Made by a program: the position numbers and the translations under genes. Below are positions 27,661-35,229 of a stretch of DNA of 64,000 nt, piece by piece (position 1 is the stretch's first letter; each line of letters begins with the position of its first letter). The DNA is from Smithellaceae bacterium. Its GTDB lineage: Bacteria > Desulfobacterota > Syntrophia > Syntrophales > Smithellaceae. The notes beneath the pieces are model-generated. The model was not told where the DNA came from. It did no database searches and was given only the letters and a program-made list of their open reading frames with translations. The stretch is taken from assembly GCA_030690945.1 (NCBI GenBank), contig JAUYFM010000058.1, positions 1 to 64,000 of the forward strand, written 5' to 3'.

Positions 27661-27768
27661 TAGTGTCACGTCAACGATACGCTGTCATTTCGAAGGAGTC
27701 ATAACGACTGAGAAATCTTAGATTTCTCCCTGCGGTCGAAATGACATTTCTTGATTGACGAGACACTA
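27661..27768. repeat. MITE-like element, family 1 (copy 4)
   Basis: 108 bp from TAGTGTCACGTCAACGATAC to TTGATTGACGAGACACTA, short subtype like 21365-21472. Starts 1 bp after the family-3 element ends. Confidence 0.88.
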
Positions 27769-27860
27769 GTATAAACATCAATTTGTGCTGATTTCTGGTC
27801 AAGATACTTTTACAGGATTTGTGATAAGACTTCGTTCGTGATCATCGAAAAAACTGCTCT

Positions 27861-27919
27861 ATCAACCACCTCGTGAGCTCGCTGCGGAGAATTGACGCTC
27901 GTCCCGCAACAGCGGGATT
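27861..27919. repeat. TCAACCACCTCG...CAGCGGGATT repeat, copy 1
   Basis: About 59 bp, ending GACGCTCGTCCCGCAACAGC GGGATT, repeated with few changes at 28647-28707. Contains CCCGC..GCGGG hairpin. The two copies flank the tRNA-Leu/secG pair as direct repeats. Confidence 0.75.
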
Positions 27920-27923
27920 TAAA

Positions 27924-28009
27924 TGGTGCCGAAGCCGGGATTTGAACCCGGACGGATTTTGTCCACTACCCCCTCAAGATAGCGTGTCTACCAATTTCAC
28001 CACTTCGGC
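27924..28009 (-). tRNA. tRNA-Leu, anticodon GAG
   Basis: Minus-strand sequence begins GCCGAAGTGGTGAAATTGG and ends GGCTTCGGCACCA with CCA encoded. Acceptor stem GCCGAAG/CTTCGGC; anticodon stem CTATC/GGTAG encloses loop TTGAGGG, anticodon GAG. A long variable arm and GGTTCAAATCC T-loop fit a class II leucine tRNA. 86 nt including CCA. Confidence 0.95.
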
Positions 28010-28102
28010 AGCAATTTAATATCAGGCACTAACACCGCATTCCCGTTGATCGTTTTTGAAAAGCCAGGGTTTTCAGGTTTGCGTATATGAAAAGAACAAC
28101 GC

Positions 28103-28477
28103 TTATTTCGCTGCCGGTGCAGCAACCGGTGTATTAGCCGTGCCGGGTGCAGTAGCCGGTGTAGCAGGCGGTGCTGCGGGTTTTGGCGCTACGGGAACCG
28201 TTTGTTGGTTCGTCACAGGGGCTGATACCCCATCCATCAAAGCCGACGTCTTTCTTGATGCTGTATAAGTTAATGCAATGGAAGTCAGCATGAAAACGAT
28301 GGCTACTCCCGCTGTCATTTTTCCCAGAAAAGTGCCCGAGCCGCTGGAACCGAAAACGGTTTGGCTGGATCCGCCGAAAGCAGCGCCCATATTCGCGCCC
28401 TTGCCTGCCTGAAGCAAAACGATTAAAATCAAAGTAATGCAGGCTAAAACGTGTATTATTGTCACCAATGTCGTCAT
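28103..28477 (-). CDS. secG: Preprotein translocase subunit SecG
   Basis: 124 residues. Two membrane helices (~5-23 and ~54-72) joined by the SecG loop LQAGKGANMGAAFGGSSQTV FGSSG, which is diagnostic. It stimulates SecYE-SecA protein export in the inner membrane. The C-terminal 40 residues are a low-complexity Ala/Pro tail (PKPAAPPATPATAPG), typical for proteobacterial SecG. It lies upstream of tRNA-Leu on the same strand, the classical secG-tRNA-Leu arrangement. Confidence 0.95.
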   Translation of the reverse strand: MTTLVTIIHVLACITLILIVLLQAGKGANMGAAFGGSSQTVFGSSGSGTFLGKMTAGVAIVFMLTSIALTYTASRKTSALMDGVSAPVTNQQTVPVAPKPAAPPATPATAPGTANTPVAAPAAK

Positions 28478-28845
28478 CTTTAACGTCCTTTTTTAGTAAA
28501 ATTCAATTATTTTCAGTAATCTGCCGGATACATATCACCGGCGGATATTTTATTCAACGCTTCTTTTATGGGAAGACCAGCGTTAAATTGCTTAATAAAA
28601 ACAATTATATTTTAATTGAGAAATCCAATCAATCCTATGTCTGCTAATCAACCACCTCGCGAGCAAGCTCGCGGAGAATTGACGCTCGTCCCGCAACAGC
28701 GGGATTCAAAAACGCGCGGATCATATCCAAATGACGAGAAATCGTCAACTTTTTTCTTTTCTTTTTTCTTTTCTTCGTGGGCCTGTAGTTTACGGGTAAC
28801 ACAAAAAATCAGCAGCCGCTGAAAGCAGTCGGTTGAAGGGATTTG
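28478..28845. other. Gene-free stretch upstream of secG
   Basis: Contains the second copy of the TCAACCACC repeat (28647-28707) and a homopyrimidine tract (TTTTTTCTTTTCTTTTTTC, about 28749-28775). No credible gene. The secG promoter should lie at about 28490-28600 on the minus strand but no convincing hexamers are claimed. Confidence 0.5.
28647..28707. repeat. TCAACCACCTCG...CAGCGGGATT repeat, copy 2
   Basis: Same unit as 27861-27919, here with an extra palindrome CGCGAGCAAGCTCGCG. Confidence 0.75.
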
Positions 28846-29019
28846 CTATGCCAACTCTTTTATAATATGCTTCGCCAGGATTTCGTCTATTTCCTTATGC
28901 CTTGGCACAGGCTGCTTCTTACCCGTCTTAGGATTACCATAAAGATCGTGTCGATTGCCGTGTCTCAGAAGGACACATCCGACAGAAGTGATTTTTTTGA
29001 TAAGGTCCTTTCTTTTCAT
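28846..29019 (-). CDS. hicA: HicA-family mRNA interferase toxin
   Basis: 57 residues starting MKRKDLIKKITSVGCVLLRH, with the family pattern K...L...G..L.R.G..H..Y.NP.TGK..PVPRH.EI (here GNRHDLYGNPKTGKKQPVPR). The dsRNA-binding-like fold cleaves mRNA using the conserved His in the GNRHDLY segment. The start codon overlaps the upstream antitoxin stop as ATGA, giving an antitoxin-first order. It is short and easily missed by length cut-offs. Confidence 0.9.
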   Translation of the reverse strand: MKRKDLIKKITSVGCVLLRHGNRHDLYGNPKTGKKQPVPRHKEIDEILAKHIIKELA

Positions 29020-29213
29020 ACCGCAATGGTGAGTTCTTTAACTTTATGTTCGACCGGAACATCGTCCATTGCCATCAGAATATATGCGTCTTTCATGTTC
29101 TCCTCAAGTTCTGCAAGTGTCTCTCCCTGTGTCATTATGTCGGGATATTCAATAAGCTTTCCCACCCAAAATTTTTCACCTTTCCAATAAATCATTTTTA
29201 ATTTTGTTTCCAT
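29016..29213 (-). CDS. hicB: HicB-family antitoxin
   Basis: 65 residues (METKLKMIYWKGEKFWVGKL...). The partial RNase-H-like HicB fold is shown by YPDIMTQGETLAELEENMKDA, matching the P.....G.T..E...N..DA pattern. No C-terminal HTH or ribbon-helix-helix DNA-binding domain follows, so it is a short HicB and autoregulation may rely on a complex or be absent. Overlaps hicA by 4 bp. Confidence 0.88.
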   Translation of the reverse strand: METKLKMIYWKGEKFWVGKLIEYPDIMTQGETLAELEENMKDAYILMAMDDVPVEHKVKELTIAV

Positions 29214-29244
29214 TATAACCTCACCTCATTGATAATTTAATGTA

Positions 29245-29273
29245 ATAATAGCACAAAATAAGATTGTATTCAA
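29245..29273 (-). promoter_or_regulatory. Putative sigma70 promoter of hicBA
   Basis: Minus strand: TTGAAT (29273-29268), 17-bp spacer, TATTAT (29250-29245), 32 bp upstream of the hicB start. Confidence 0.55.
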
Positions 29274-29323
29274 AATAGTAATGTGCCTGGTGGTCCCTCA
29301 AGCTAAAATTAAGCTTTGAATTC

Positions 29324-29345
29324 GGAACGGTCTCGACCGTTCCCT
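29324..29345. repeat. GGAACGGTCTCGACCGTTCC palindrome (variant copy)
   Basis: Variant of the AGGGAACGGTCGCGACCGTT unit with TCTCGA at the centre. It immediately precedes a (CTTCACG)x4 run. Confidence 0.7.
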
Positions 29346-29348
29346 ACG

Positions 29349-29376
29349 CTTCACGCTTCACGCTTCACGCTTCACG
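29349..29376. repeat. Tandem heptamer array (CTTCACG)x4
   Basis: Four exact CTTCACG units just downstream of the nth stop, same unit as 25473-25528. Confidence 0.88.
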
Positions 29377-29385
29377 CCTTGAGCT

Positions 29386-30042
29386 TTACCTGCTTACCGT
29401 TACTCCCGCCCGGTCGCAGTATTGGCTGATCGGGCAGATGCTGCAAAGTGGCGATACGGGCTTGCAGGTTTTCCGGCCAAAGGCAACCATCAGCGTATTG
29501 TAGATAATCCAGTGCCGGCGCGGCAGCTTGGCCCGGAGCGCAAATTCCGTTTCATCCGGTGTTTTGGTGACAACATACCCCAATCGATTGGAAATGCGGT
29601 GCACATGCGTATCTACGCAAATGCCATCCTTACCGTAAGCCAGTGTGATGACCAGGTTGGCCGTTTTCCGTCCGACACCCTTAATACTTAAAAGGTCGTC
29701 CAGATTATCCGGCACTTTCGAGCCAAAGCGGTCTATGAGTTCGTTGCAGGTATGATGAATGGTTTTGGCCTTGACCCGGTAAAAACCTACCGGATAGATT
29801 GTTTTGGCAATTTTTGCCTGAGGGACTTTCAGCATTTCTTCGGGGGTTTGGGCCAGCGCGAAGAGCCTTTCCGTGGCGACTTCCGTGACTTCATCTTTGG
29901 TACGCAGGCTCAAAAGTGTGGAAATCAAAATAACAAAGGGATCGCGCTCGCTTTCCGCCAGATGCGATACAATCGGCATCTCTCCCACGGCCAACTCTTT
30001 TTTCAGGATTTTAACAACTTGATTAATATGATCATCTTTCAT
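29386..30042 (-). CDS. nth: Endonuclease III (DNA glycosylase/AP lyase)
   Basis: 218 residues. Excises oxidised pyrimidines and nicks abasic sites. Helix-hairpin-helix LLSIKGVGRKTANLVI (~113) with catalytic Lys in the GVGRKTAN motif region, catalytic Asp in CVDTHVHRISNRLG (~140), and the C-terminal 4Fe-4S loop C-x6-C-x2-C-x5-C (CKPVSPLCSICPISQYC, ~192-208). The iron-sulfur cluster set is complete. It is monocistronic by spacing (about 170 bp to hicB start) and unrelated to its neighbours. Confidence 0.95.
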   Translation of the reverse strand: MKDDHINQVVKILKKELAVGEMPIVSHLAESERDPFVILISTLLSLRTKDEVTEVATERLFALAQTPEEMLKVPQAKIAKTIYPVGFYRVKAKTIHHTCNELIDRFGSKVPDNLDDLLSIKGVGRKTANLVITLAYGKDGICVDTHVHRISNRLGYVVTKTPDETEFALRAKLPRRHWIIYNTLMVAFGRKTCKPVSPLCSICPISQYCDRAGVTVSR

Positions 30043-30170
30043 CGAGTCATTCCCTTATTATGGGCTCATGTGAAAAGCAAGTCTTTATCCACAAAACCGC
30101 ATCGATCAGTGATTGGAATATAGTTATAAAATTATTGATAAAGAACCTGTTTAGCCGAGAGTGTTTTTTC

Positions 30171-30197
30171 TTGACAGGGCCTCTTTATTCTTATAAT
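30171..30197 (+). promoter_or_regulatory. Putative promoter of korDABC
   Basis: TTGACA (30171-30176) and TATAAT (30192-30197) are both perfect consensus hexamers, but the spacer is 15 bp, shorter than the usual 16-18. It lies about 145 bp upstream of korD in an otherwise gene-free 300-bp gap. Confidence 0.4.
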
Positions 30198-30341
30198 GCC
30201 AAGTCTGCAACTTTGCGCGCATTTGATGGAGTTTGGTCCTTCAGGGAAACGGTTCCGGTAAAAATCCCCGATAATCAAGCAGATAAAATCCATCCGGCAG
30301 GTCGCCTAGTGTAAATCTGATTATGCGGGGAAATATTTGAA

Positions 30342-30629
30342 TTGATGCAGAAAACCAGGAATTATCCAATAAATCCGCAAAATGAAAACGGCTCTCGAAA
30401 AAAAAGGCTGGGGCAGGTTATTGTCATTGAAGATCGTTGCAAGGGCTGCGGCTTTTGCATTGCCAATTGTCCCCGGCAGGTTTTGCGATTTTCCTCCACT
30501 TTTAACAAAAAAGGCTACCACCCCCCCGAAGTGAATGACGCCACAAGGTGCGTTAATTGCCATTTCTGTGAAGTTCTCTGTCCTGATTTTGCCTTATACA
30601 GCATTGAAAATGATGACCTTAATGAATGA
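30342..30629 (+). CDS. korD: 2-oxoacid:ferredoxin oxidoreductase, ferredoxin-like delta subunit (KorD)
   Basis: 95 residues carrying two 4Fe-4S motifs: CKGCGFCIANCP (~32-43) and CVNCHFCEVLCP (~67-78). This fits the 2-oxoglutarate/2-oxoacid:ferredoxin oxidoreductase delta subunit, which passes electrons from the TPP enzyme to soluble ferredoxin. The first ~25 residues are basic and precede the conserved VIVIEDRC. It lies 13 bp before korA. The whole DABC order matches oorDABC/korDABC operons. Confidence 0.9.
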   Translation: MMQKTRNYPINPQNENGSRKKRLGQVIVIEDRCKGCGFCIANCPRQVLRFSSTFNKKGYHPPEVNDATRCVNCHFCEVLCPDFALYSIENDDLNE

Positions 30630-30648
30630 GGGTTGAAGGAGATTGGTT

Positions 30649-31809
30649 TTGGTTGCAAAAGAAGTATTAACAGGAATGCATTTTATGAACGGCGATGAGG
30701 CCTGCTGCGAGGGAGCGCTGGCCGTCGGCTGCCGTTTTTTTGCCGGCTATCCGATCACACCCGCGACGGAGGTCGCCGAAGCCATGTCAAGACGGCTGCC
30801 CCAACTGGGCGGCATTTATATTCAGATGGAAGATGAAATCGCTTCCATGGCGGCAATCCTGGGCGCCAGTTGGGGCGGTGTTAAATCCATGACCAGCACG
30901 TCCGGACCCGGATTTTCTCTGATGATGGAAAATATCGGGCTCGGGATCTGCACGGAAACGCCCTGCGTGGTCTGTAACGTCCAGCGGGCGGGACCGAGCA
31001 CAGGGCTTCCCACGGCGGCGGGCCAGGGGGATATGATGCAGGCGCGCTGGGGATCGCATGGTCATTACGAGATCATCGCGCTTTCTCCGTCCAGTCCGCA
31101 GGAAATGTTCGATATGACCATCCGCGCCTTCAATCTCAGCGAATACTATCGTCTGCCCGTATTGGTTATGGCCGATGAAGTGGTCGGGCATATGAATGAA
31201 CGAGTCATCATCCCGCGCGAGGAGGACATTGAAATCATCAACCGGCGGAAACCCACCGTTTCGCGGGAAGACTATCTTCCCTATGAAGCGGACGCGGACG
31301 GGATCGCGCCAATGGCCAACTGCGGCGACGGTTACCGGATTCACGTAACCGGCCTTACCCATGACGAACGCGGCTATCCGGCGATGAACGCCAAGGCGCA
31401 TGAACAAATGGTCACACGCCTGGTCGGTAAAATACGTAATAATCGTGATAAAATTATCAGCACAAAAAATTTCTATCTGGATGATGCCGAGGTCGTCGTG
31501 GTGTCTTACGGCATCAGCGCCCGCTCGTCCATGAAGGCCGTGCGCGACGCACGCAATGAAGGCATCAAAGCTGGGCTGATCAAGCTGGAAACCGTCTGGC
31601 CTTTCCCCGAAGAACTCATCCGCAGCCTCGCTCCTCAGGTTAAAGCCCTGATTATGGTGGAAATTAACGGCGGTCAAATGGTGCTGGAGCTCGAACGCTC
31701 GGCTCGTGGCGCCTGTCCCGTAAGTCTGGTCGGAAATTATGGCGGTGCGATTCTCCATCCCAATTTGATTCTTGGCGCTATTTCCAAAGCAGTAAAAGGA
31801 AAGACATGA
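30649..31809 (+). CDS. korA: 2-oxoacid:ferredoxin oxidoreductase subunit alpha (KorA)
   Basis: About 386 residues. The pyrimidine-binding half of the thiamine-diphosphate enzyme: GYPITPATEVAEAMSRRL (~30), the conserved Glu in QMEDEIASMAAILGASWGG (~52), STSGPGFSLM (~80), and QRAGPSTGLPTAAGQGDMM (~105), which is characteristic of KorA. TTG 30649 sits 7 nt after AAGGAG and is preferred to the in-frame TTG 30643. It lacks the CoA-binding/Cys-rich extras of pyruvate oxidoreductase. Operates oxidatively or reductively on 2-oxoglutarate or a related 2-oxoacid; the substrate cannot be fixed from sequence. Confidence 0.92.
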   Translation: MVAKEVLTGMHFMNGDEACCEGALAVGCRFFAGYPITPATEVAEAMSRRLPQLGGIYIQMEDEIASMAAILGASWGGVKSMTSTSGPGFSLMMENIGLGICTETPCVVCNVQRAGPSTGLPTAAGQGDMMQARWGSHGHYEIIALSPSSPQEMFDMTIRAFNLSEYYRLPVLVMADEVVGHMNERVIIPREEDIEIINRRKPTVSREDYLPYEADADGIAPMANCGDGYRIHVTGLTHDERGYPAMNAKAHEQMVTRLVGKIRNNRDKIISTKNFYLDDAEVVVVSYGISARSSMKAVRDARNEGIKAGLIKLETVWPFPEELIRSLAPQVKALIMVEINGGQMVLELERSARGACPVSLVGNYGGAILHPNLILGAISKAVKGKT

Positions 31810-32690
31810 CAACATCAAAACCCGTAAAAAATGTTCCACCTCATCCGATGGATTCTCTGCTCAGAACAGAAAGAATTCCGCATATCTGGTGCCCCGGCTG
31901 CGGCATCGGCACCGTGTTTTCCGCCGTGATCGCCGCGATTAAGAATACCGGATGGGATCCTAATTCCATTGCGATGGTCTCCGGTATCGGCTGCACCGGA
32001 CGCATGGCCGGTTACATCAAGCTGGATTCGTTTCATACCACGCACGGCCGCGCCCTGCCGTTTGCCACCGGCCTGAAACTGGCGCGTCCGCAAACAAAGG
32101 TTATCGTTGTTTCCGGAGACGGCGACCTCTTTGCCATCGGCGGCAATCATTTTATTCATGCCGCACGCCGGAACATGGATCTGACCGTGATTTGCGTCAA
32201 CAACCTTAATTACGGCATGACAGGCGGTCAGCAGGCCCCCAGCACACCGCTGGGCGCCAAGACAACGACATCCGTCAGCGGGTCACCGGAAGAACCTTTC
32301 AATTTCAGCTATCTGGCCTCCGCCTGCGGCGCGACGTATGTGGCCAGATGGACAGCCATGCAGGTGAGGTCGCTGCGGAGCTCCATCAGCGAAGCTCTGG
32401 AGAAACGCGGCTTCAGTTTTGTCGAAGTCATCACACCCTGTCCGTCCTCATTCGGGCGGCGCAACCGCATGGGCAGCGCGCTCGAGATGCTGAAGTTCTA
32501 TCATGGCCGTTCGGTCATCCGCGGCGACATTGATCCCAAAGATGCGTCTATGGATATTGATAAGGAAATTGTTGTGGGAAAATTTGTTGATATCGAGCGA
32601 TCCACATTCTTGGATCACTACGAAAAATTCAACCGTCCTCAGATGCCGCAGTGGCGTTCCATGCATCCTGACAATCAGAAAGGACGGTGA
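31806..32690 (+). CDS. korB: 2-oxoacid:ferredoxin oxidoreductase subunit beta (KorB)
   Basis: 294 residues, overlapping korA by 4 bp (ATGA). TPP pyrophosphate-binding motif GDGDLFAIGGNHFIHAARRN (~99) with the Asn of NNLNYGMTGGQ, and Cys-rich start of the fold HIWCPGCGIGTVFSAV (~27). Forms the alpha-beta catalytic core with KorA; with KorC and KorD makes the full heterotetrameric enzyme. Cytoplasmic, links 2-oxoacid oxidation to reduced ferredoxin. Confidence 0.93.
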   Translation: MTTSKPVKNVPPHPMDSLLRTERIPHIWCPGCGIGTVFSAVIAAIKNTGWDPNSIAMVSGIGCTGRMAGYIKLDSFHTTHGRALPFATGLKLARPQTKVIVVSGDGDLFAIGGNHFIHAARRNMDLTVICVNNLNYGMTGGQQAPSTPLGAKTTTSVSGSPEEPFNFSYLASACGATYVARWTAMQVRSLRSSISEALEKRGFSFVEVITPCPSSFGRRNRMGSALEMLKFYHGRSVIRGDIDPKDASMDIDKEIVVGKFVDIERSTFLDHYEKFNRPQMPQWRSMHPDNQKGR

Positions 32691-32696
32691 AAAGCT

Positions 32697-33287
32697 ATGC
32701 CGGACAAAAGGGAAAGACATATTTTAATCACCGGTTTCGGCGGCCAGGGTATTGTCATGGCCGGCGATATTCTGGGAAAAGCGGCAACGCTTTACGATCA
32801 TAAGCACGCCACCATGACACAGAACTACGGACCGGAGGCGCGCGGCGGCGCCTGCACAAGCCAGGTCATCATCAGCGGCGAGGAAATACTTTTCCCCTGC
32901 GTGGAAGAGCCGGAAATTCTGGTCTGCATGAGTCAGGAAGCCTACACGAAAAACGTTAAATCCCTTCGTCCGGAAGGCACCTTAATCTGGGATACAGACC
33001 TCGTGCACACGCGCAAAACCGACATGCGCTACAAAACATTTCACATCCCGTCCACGCGCTTTGCCGAGCAACTCGGAACCAAAATGATGGCCAATATCGT
33101 CATGCTGGGATTTCTCTCCGCGGTTGAACCTCTTGTTCATTCCGAAGCGCTCAAAAAGGCCATCATGGATTCCGTCCCCGGATCCACGAAAGACAATAAC
33201 CTTCATGCCTTCAATAAAGGCAGGGAATACGGCACGTCAATCATTAAGGGATTGGTGAAGGCAGAGCAGGCGAAACACCAGGATTAG
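32697..33287 (+). CDS. korC: 2-oxoacid:ferredoxin oxidoreductase subunit gamma (KorC)
   Basis: 196 residues. Gamma-domain signature TGFGGQGIVMAGDILGKAA (~12) and QNYGPEARGGACTSQVIIS (~42). Completes the KorDABC complex. 6 bp after korB. The last ~20 residues (IIKGLVKAEQAKHQD) are a short charged tail. A palindrome 4 bp past the stop (33291-33314) ends the operon region; it is a genomic repeat, not clearly a terminator. Confidence 0.92.
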   Translation: MPDKRERHILITGFGGQGIVMAGDILGKAATLYDHKHATMTQNYGPEARGGACTSQVIISGEEILFPCVEEPEILVCMSQEAYTKNVKSLRPEGTLIWDTDLVHTRKTDMRYKTFHIPSTRFAEQLGTKMMANIVMLGFLSAVEPLVHSEALKKAIMDSVPGSTKDNNLHAFNKGREYGTSIIKGLVKAEQAKHQD

Positions 33288-33290
33288 TGT

Positions 33291-33314
33291 AGGGAACGGT
33301 CGCGACCGTTCCCT
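33291..33314. repeat. AGGGAACGGTCGCGACCGTT palindrome (copy 2)
   Basis: Identical to the unit at 23219-23242, directly after korC. Confidence 0.8.
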
Positions 33315-33367
33315 ACAGGCTGACCCCCTTGCCAGGGGGCGCGAGGCTGAAGGATAAGAGGATATAC

Positions 33368-34036
33368 GTGAAGCGTTTTTTATCATGGGTTACTGCGTGT
33401 TTGTTTTTCCTTATGGCAGGACAGGTATTGGCAGCGAATGCGACTGATCATTTGAACGCGAAAGCACCCGTTGGGTATTATTCCGGAGAGTGTGATAACT
33501 TATCCTCCTTATCCGCCAAAGAAAAGGAACTTGTAGAATTTGTCTGCAAGGCAAAGGCTTTCGCTTTCGCCAACATAAAAAAAATGGGCAAGCAGAAGGG
33601 ATTGGCCGCTACGTTTAAGGAATTTGAGAGGCAGGCCGTTGATCCTGAGTGCAAAGCCGGCAAATGTTCATTCCAGCAGGGGGAACTTTATATGTTCGCC
33701 TATGAGAACGAAACGCAGGATGGCCGGACTGTAAAGATTTACTGCCGGGCGCACGGCGCAAACCCGGCAATGGTCGGCAAGGATTTCTTCAATACAGGTT
33801 TCGCGATGAAGGCTTATCCTCAATATGGGATAAAGAACGCGCCAGACGCTAAATTCTTTCGCATGGTTTCCGACGCCGCCTACCGGAAAAACGGTTATGA
33901 TAAAGGTTTTGTTCTGTTCACTTGGCCCAATCCAATGGATGGAAACAAGATATGGCTGAAAAAAGGCTATTCCACAAAAATCACGGATACCATCTGGATC
34001 GGCTCCGGAATTTACATGGAGAAGATTGATCGATAA
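33368..34036 (+). CDS. Secreted/periplasmic Cache-domain protein
   Basis: About 222 residues from GTG 33368 (GAGG ribosome site); an upstream in-frame ATG at 33329 lies before the signal peptide and is less likely. Signal peptide MKRFLSWVTACLFFLMAGQV LA is followed by a single-Cache-like domain: helix CKAKAFAFANIKKMG, strand QQGELYMFAYENETQ, and VGKDFFNTGFAMKAY, with C-terminal GFVLFTWPNPM and a ring-closing WIGSGIYMEKID. Such stand-alone Cache proteins bind small carboxylates and pair with sensors. Cys pairs (CDNL, CKAGKC) might form disulfides. Function not established. Converges with fdhE, 7 bp apart. Confidence 0.75.
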   Translation: MKRFLSWVTACLFFLMAGQVLAANATDHLNAKAPVGYYSGECDNLSSLSAKEKELVEFVCKAKAFAFANIKKMGKQKGLAATFKEFERQAVDPECKAGKCSFQQGELYMFAYENETQDGRTVKIYCRAHGANPAMVGKDFFNTGFAMKAYPQYGIKNAPDAKFFRMVSDAAYRKNGYDKGFVLFTWPNPMDGNKIWLKKGYSTKITDTIWIGSGIYMEKIDR

Positions 34037-34042
34037 AGGACG

Positions 34043-34900
34043 TCAATTATAGCCTTCTTCATACGCCAGCATATCCAGATGCAGCGTGGCGATATCTTCC
34101 ACATCCAGATTCACTTCTTCGGATGATTTCGACAACTCGACGATTTTAATATACCGGCGGCACTTGTTACAGACATCCACCCGGTGGCTTTCTTCGCCTT
34201 CCACGGCAAAATAGGCCAGGGAATGTTGTTCTTCGTTACCGCAGAAGGGGCATTTGATCCGACGGAAGTGCCATTTATGTCCGCACTGGTGGCAGAACAG
34301 ATAACGCCTGCCGTCTTCGCTTTCCCGGATTTCGCCGATTTTCGGTTCCTTGCCGCAGATAGGGCAATACCCTTCCGTCCAACCGGATTTTTCAACAGCC
34401 GCTCCATATTGCTCGGCTATAACTTCCAACTCCGGACGGAGACTTTCTTCGATAAACAAATCGACCAGATCGAGATGTTCATCATTTTCTCCCGACATTT
34501 TCTCTTCTTTGTCCAGAATTTCGTCTTCGGCAGGATTGGGATTAAATGACGCTCTGATAATCTTTTCCCAATCAAATTTTTCATCTTTAATAATATCGAG
34601 AAACTTATGCGCTTCCGCAGGCATTCTTTTTTCAGCAATGGCAATCAGCGAATAAAAATATTCTTTCGGGCGGGTCAAGTCGTATTTTTGTCCCGCAAGA
34701 TCAATTAAGGGAAGGCCGCCTTCCATTTTTCCGGGGATTAATTTATCTTCCACGGAAAAAATAGGACTCATCATATTCTTTCGGTATTCTTCCCGAAGAA
34801 TCAGAATCTCCGCCAGTATATCCAGTAAATCCGTATAGTGAGGAATACTTACCTTGTAGTCCTCTATTGTTTTTAAAGATTTGCGCAGTGTTGCAGCCAT
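34043..34900 (-). CDS. fdhE: Formate dehydrogenase accessory protein FdhE-like
   Basis: 285 residues. FdhE family proteins bind formate dehydrogenase before its export or maturation. N-terminal helical half (~1-150) and C-terminal rubredoxin-like half with paired CxxC motifs: CPICGKEP (~180), CHQCGHKWHFRRIKCPFCG (~200-220), and CNKCRRY (~243), all four present. GGAGGACGATAAATA precedes ATG 34900. No formate dehydrogenase subunits are seen here, so the enzyme genes are elsewhere; MoeA (10726-11991) would supply its cofactor. Confidence 0.88.
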   Translation of the reverse strand: MAATLRKSLKTIEDYKVSIPHYTDLLDILAEILILREEYRKNMMSPIFSVEDKLIPGKMEGGLPLIDLAGQKYDLTRPKEYFYSLIAIAEKRMPAEAHKFLDIIKDEKFDWEKIIRASFNPNPAEDEILDKEEKMSGENDEHLDLVDLFIEESLRPELEVIAEQYGAAVEKSGWTEGYCPICGKEPKIGEIRESEDGRRYLFCHQCGHKWHFRRIKCPFCGNEEQHSLAYFAVEGEESHRVDVCNKCRRYIKIVELSKSSEEVNLDVEDIATLHLDMLAYEEGYN

Positions 34901-35229
34901 TATTTATCGTCCTCCATATTCTTCTTTTGCCAACTTTACCATTCCAAGGCGACCGTGTGGTTAAGATAACAACGGCAGCGCCTAAAGGCAAAGTCCGCCT
35001 CGCCTATAGCCGCTTTCCATTGTATCTTCAAGCAATATTTATGTCGGCCGCAAAGCGCTAAAACTTCACGGTTTATTCTCTAAACAATATCCACGAAGCA
35101 TCTTTCAGGCTAAAAAAATAATCGGGGAATGCCCATAATGCCAGAATTTATTTTTAGAGGAACTCTATTTCTTGACAATCTATAAATAAATGACTAAGAA
35201 ATTCAGCGTTGAAAAAAGGGGGAGGTAAT
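34901..35229. other. Divergent gene-free region between fdhE and V-ATPase operon
   Basis: No credible gene. TTGACA at 35172-35177 is a good -35 but nothing better than TAAGAA is found 17 bp on, so the V-ATPase promoter is only suggested. The 5' leader holds a GAAAAAAGGGGGAGGTAAT ribosome site for the first V-ATPase gene. Confidence 0.5.

Noticed and set aside
28056-28268. A 70-codon plus-strand frame across secG
   Set aside because: Antisense to the Ala/Pro-rich secG tail; the Gly/Ala-rich translation is a mirror of that low complexity.
30787-31839. A 350-codon open frame antisense to korA
   Set aside because: It mirrors a well-conserved korA in the opposite strand; its product (many His/Arg/Gly) fits no family, and overlap is explained by codon bias.
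35172-35198. A firm V-ATPase promoter
   Set aside because: TTGACA is present but the best -10 at the correct distance (TAAGAA) matches only half of the consensus, so it is left as a weak suggestion in the gap entry.
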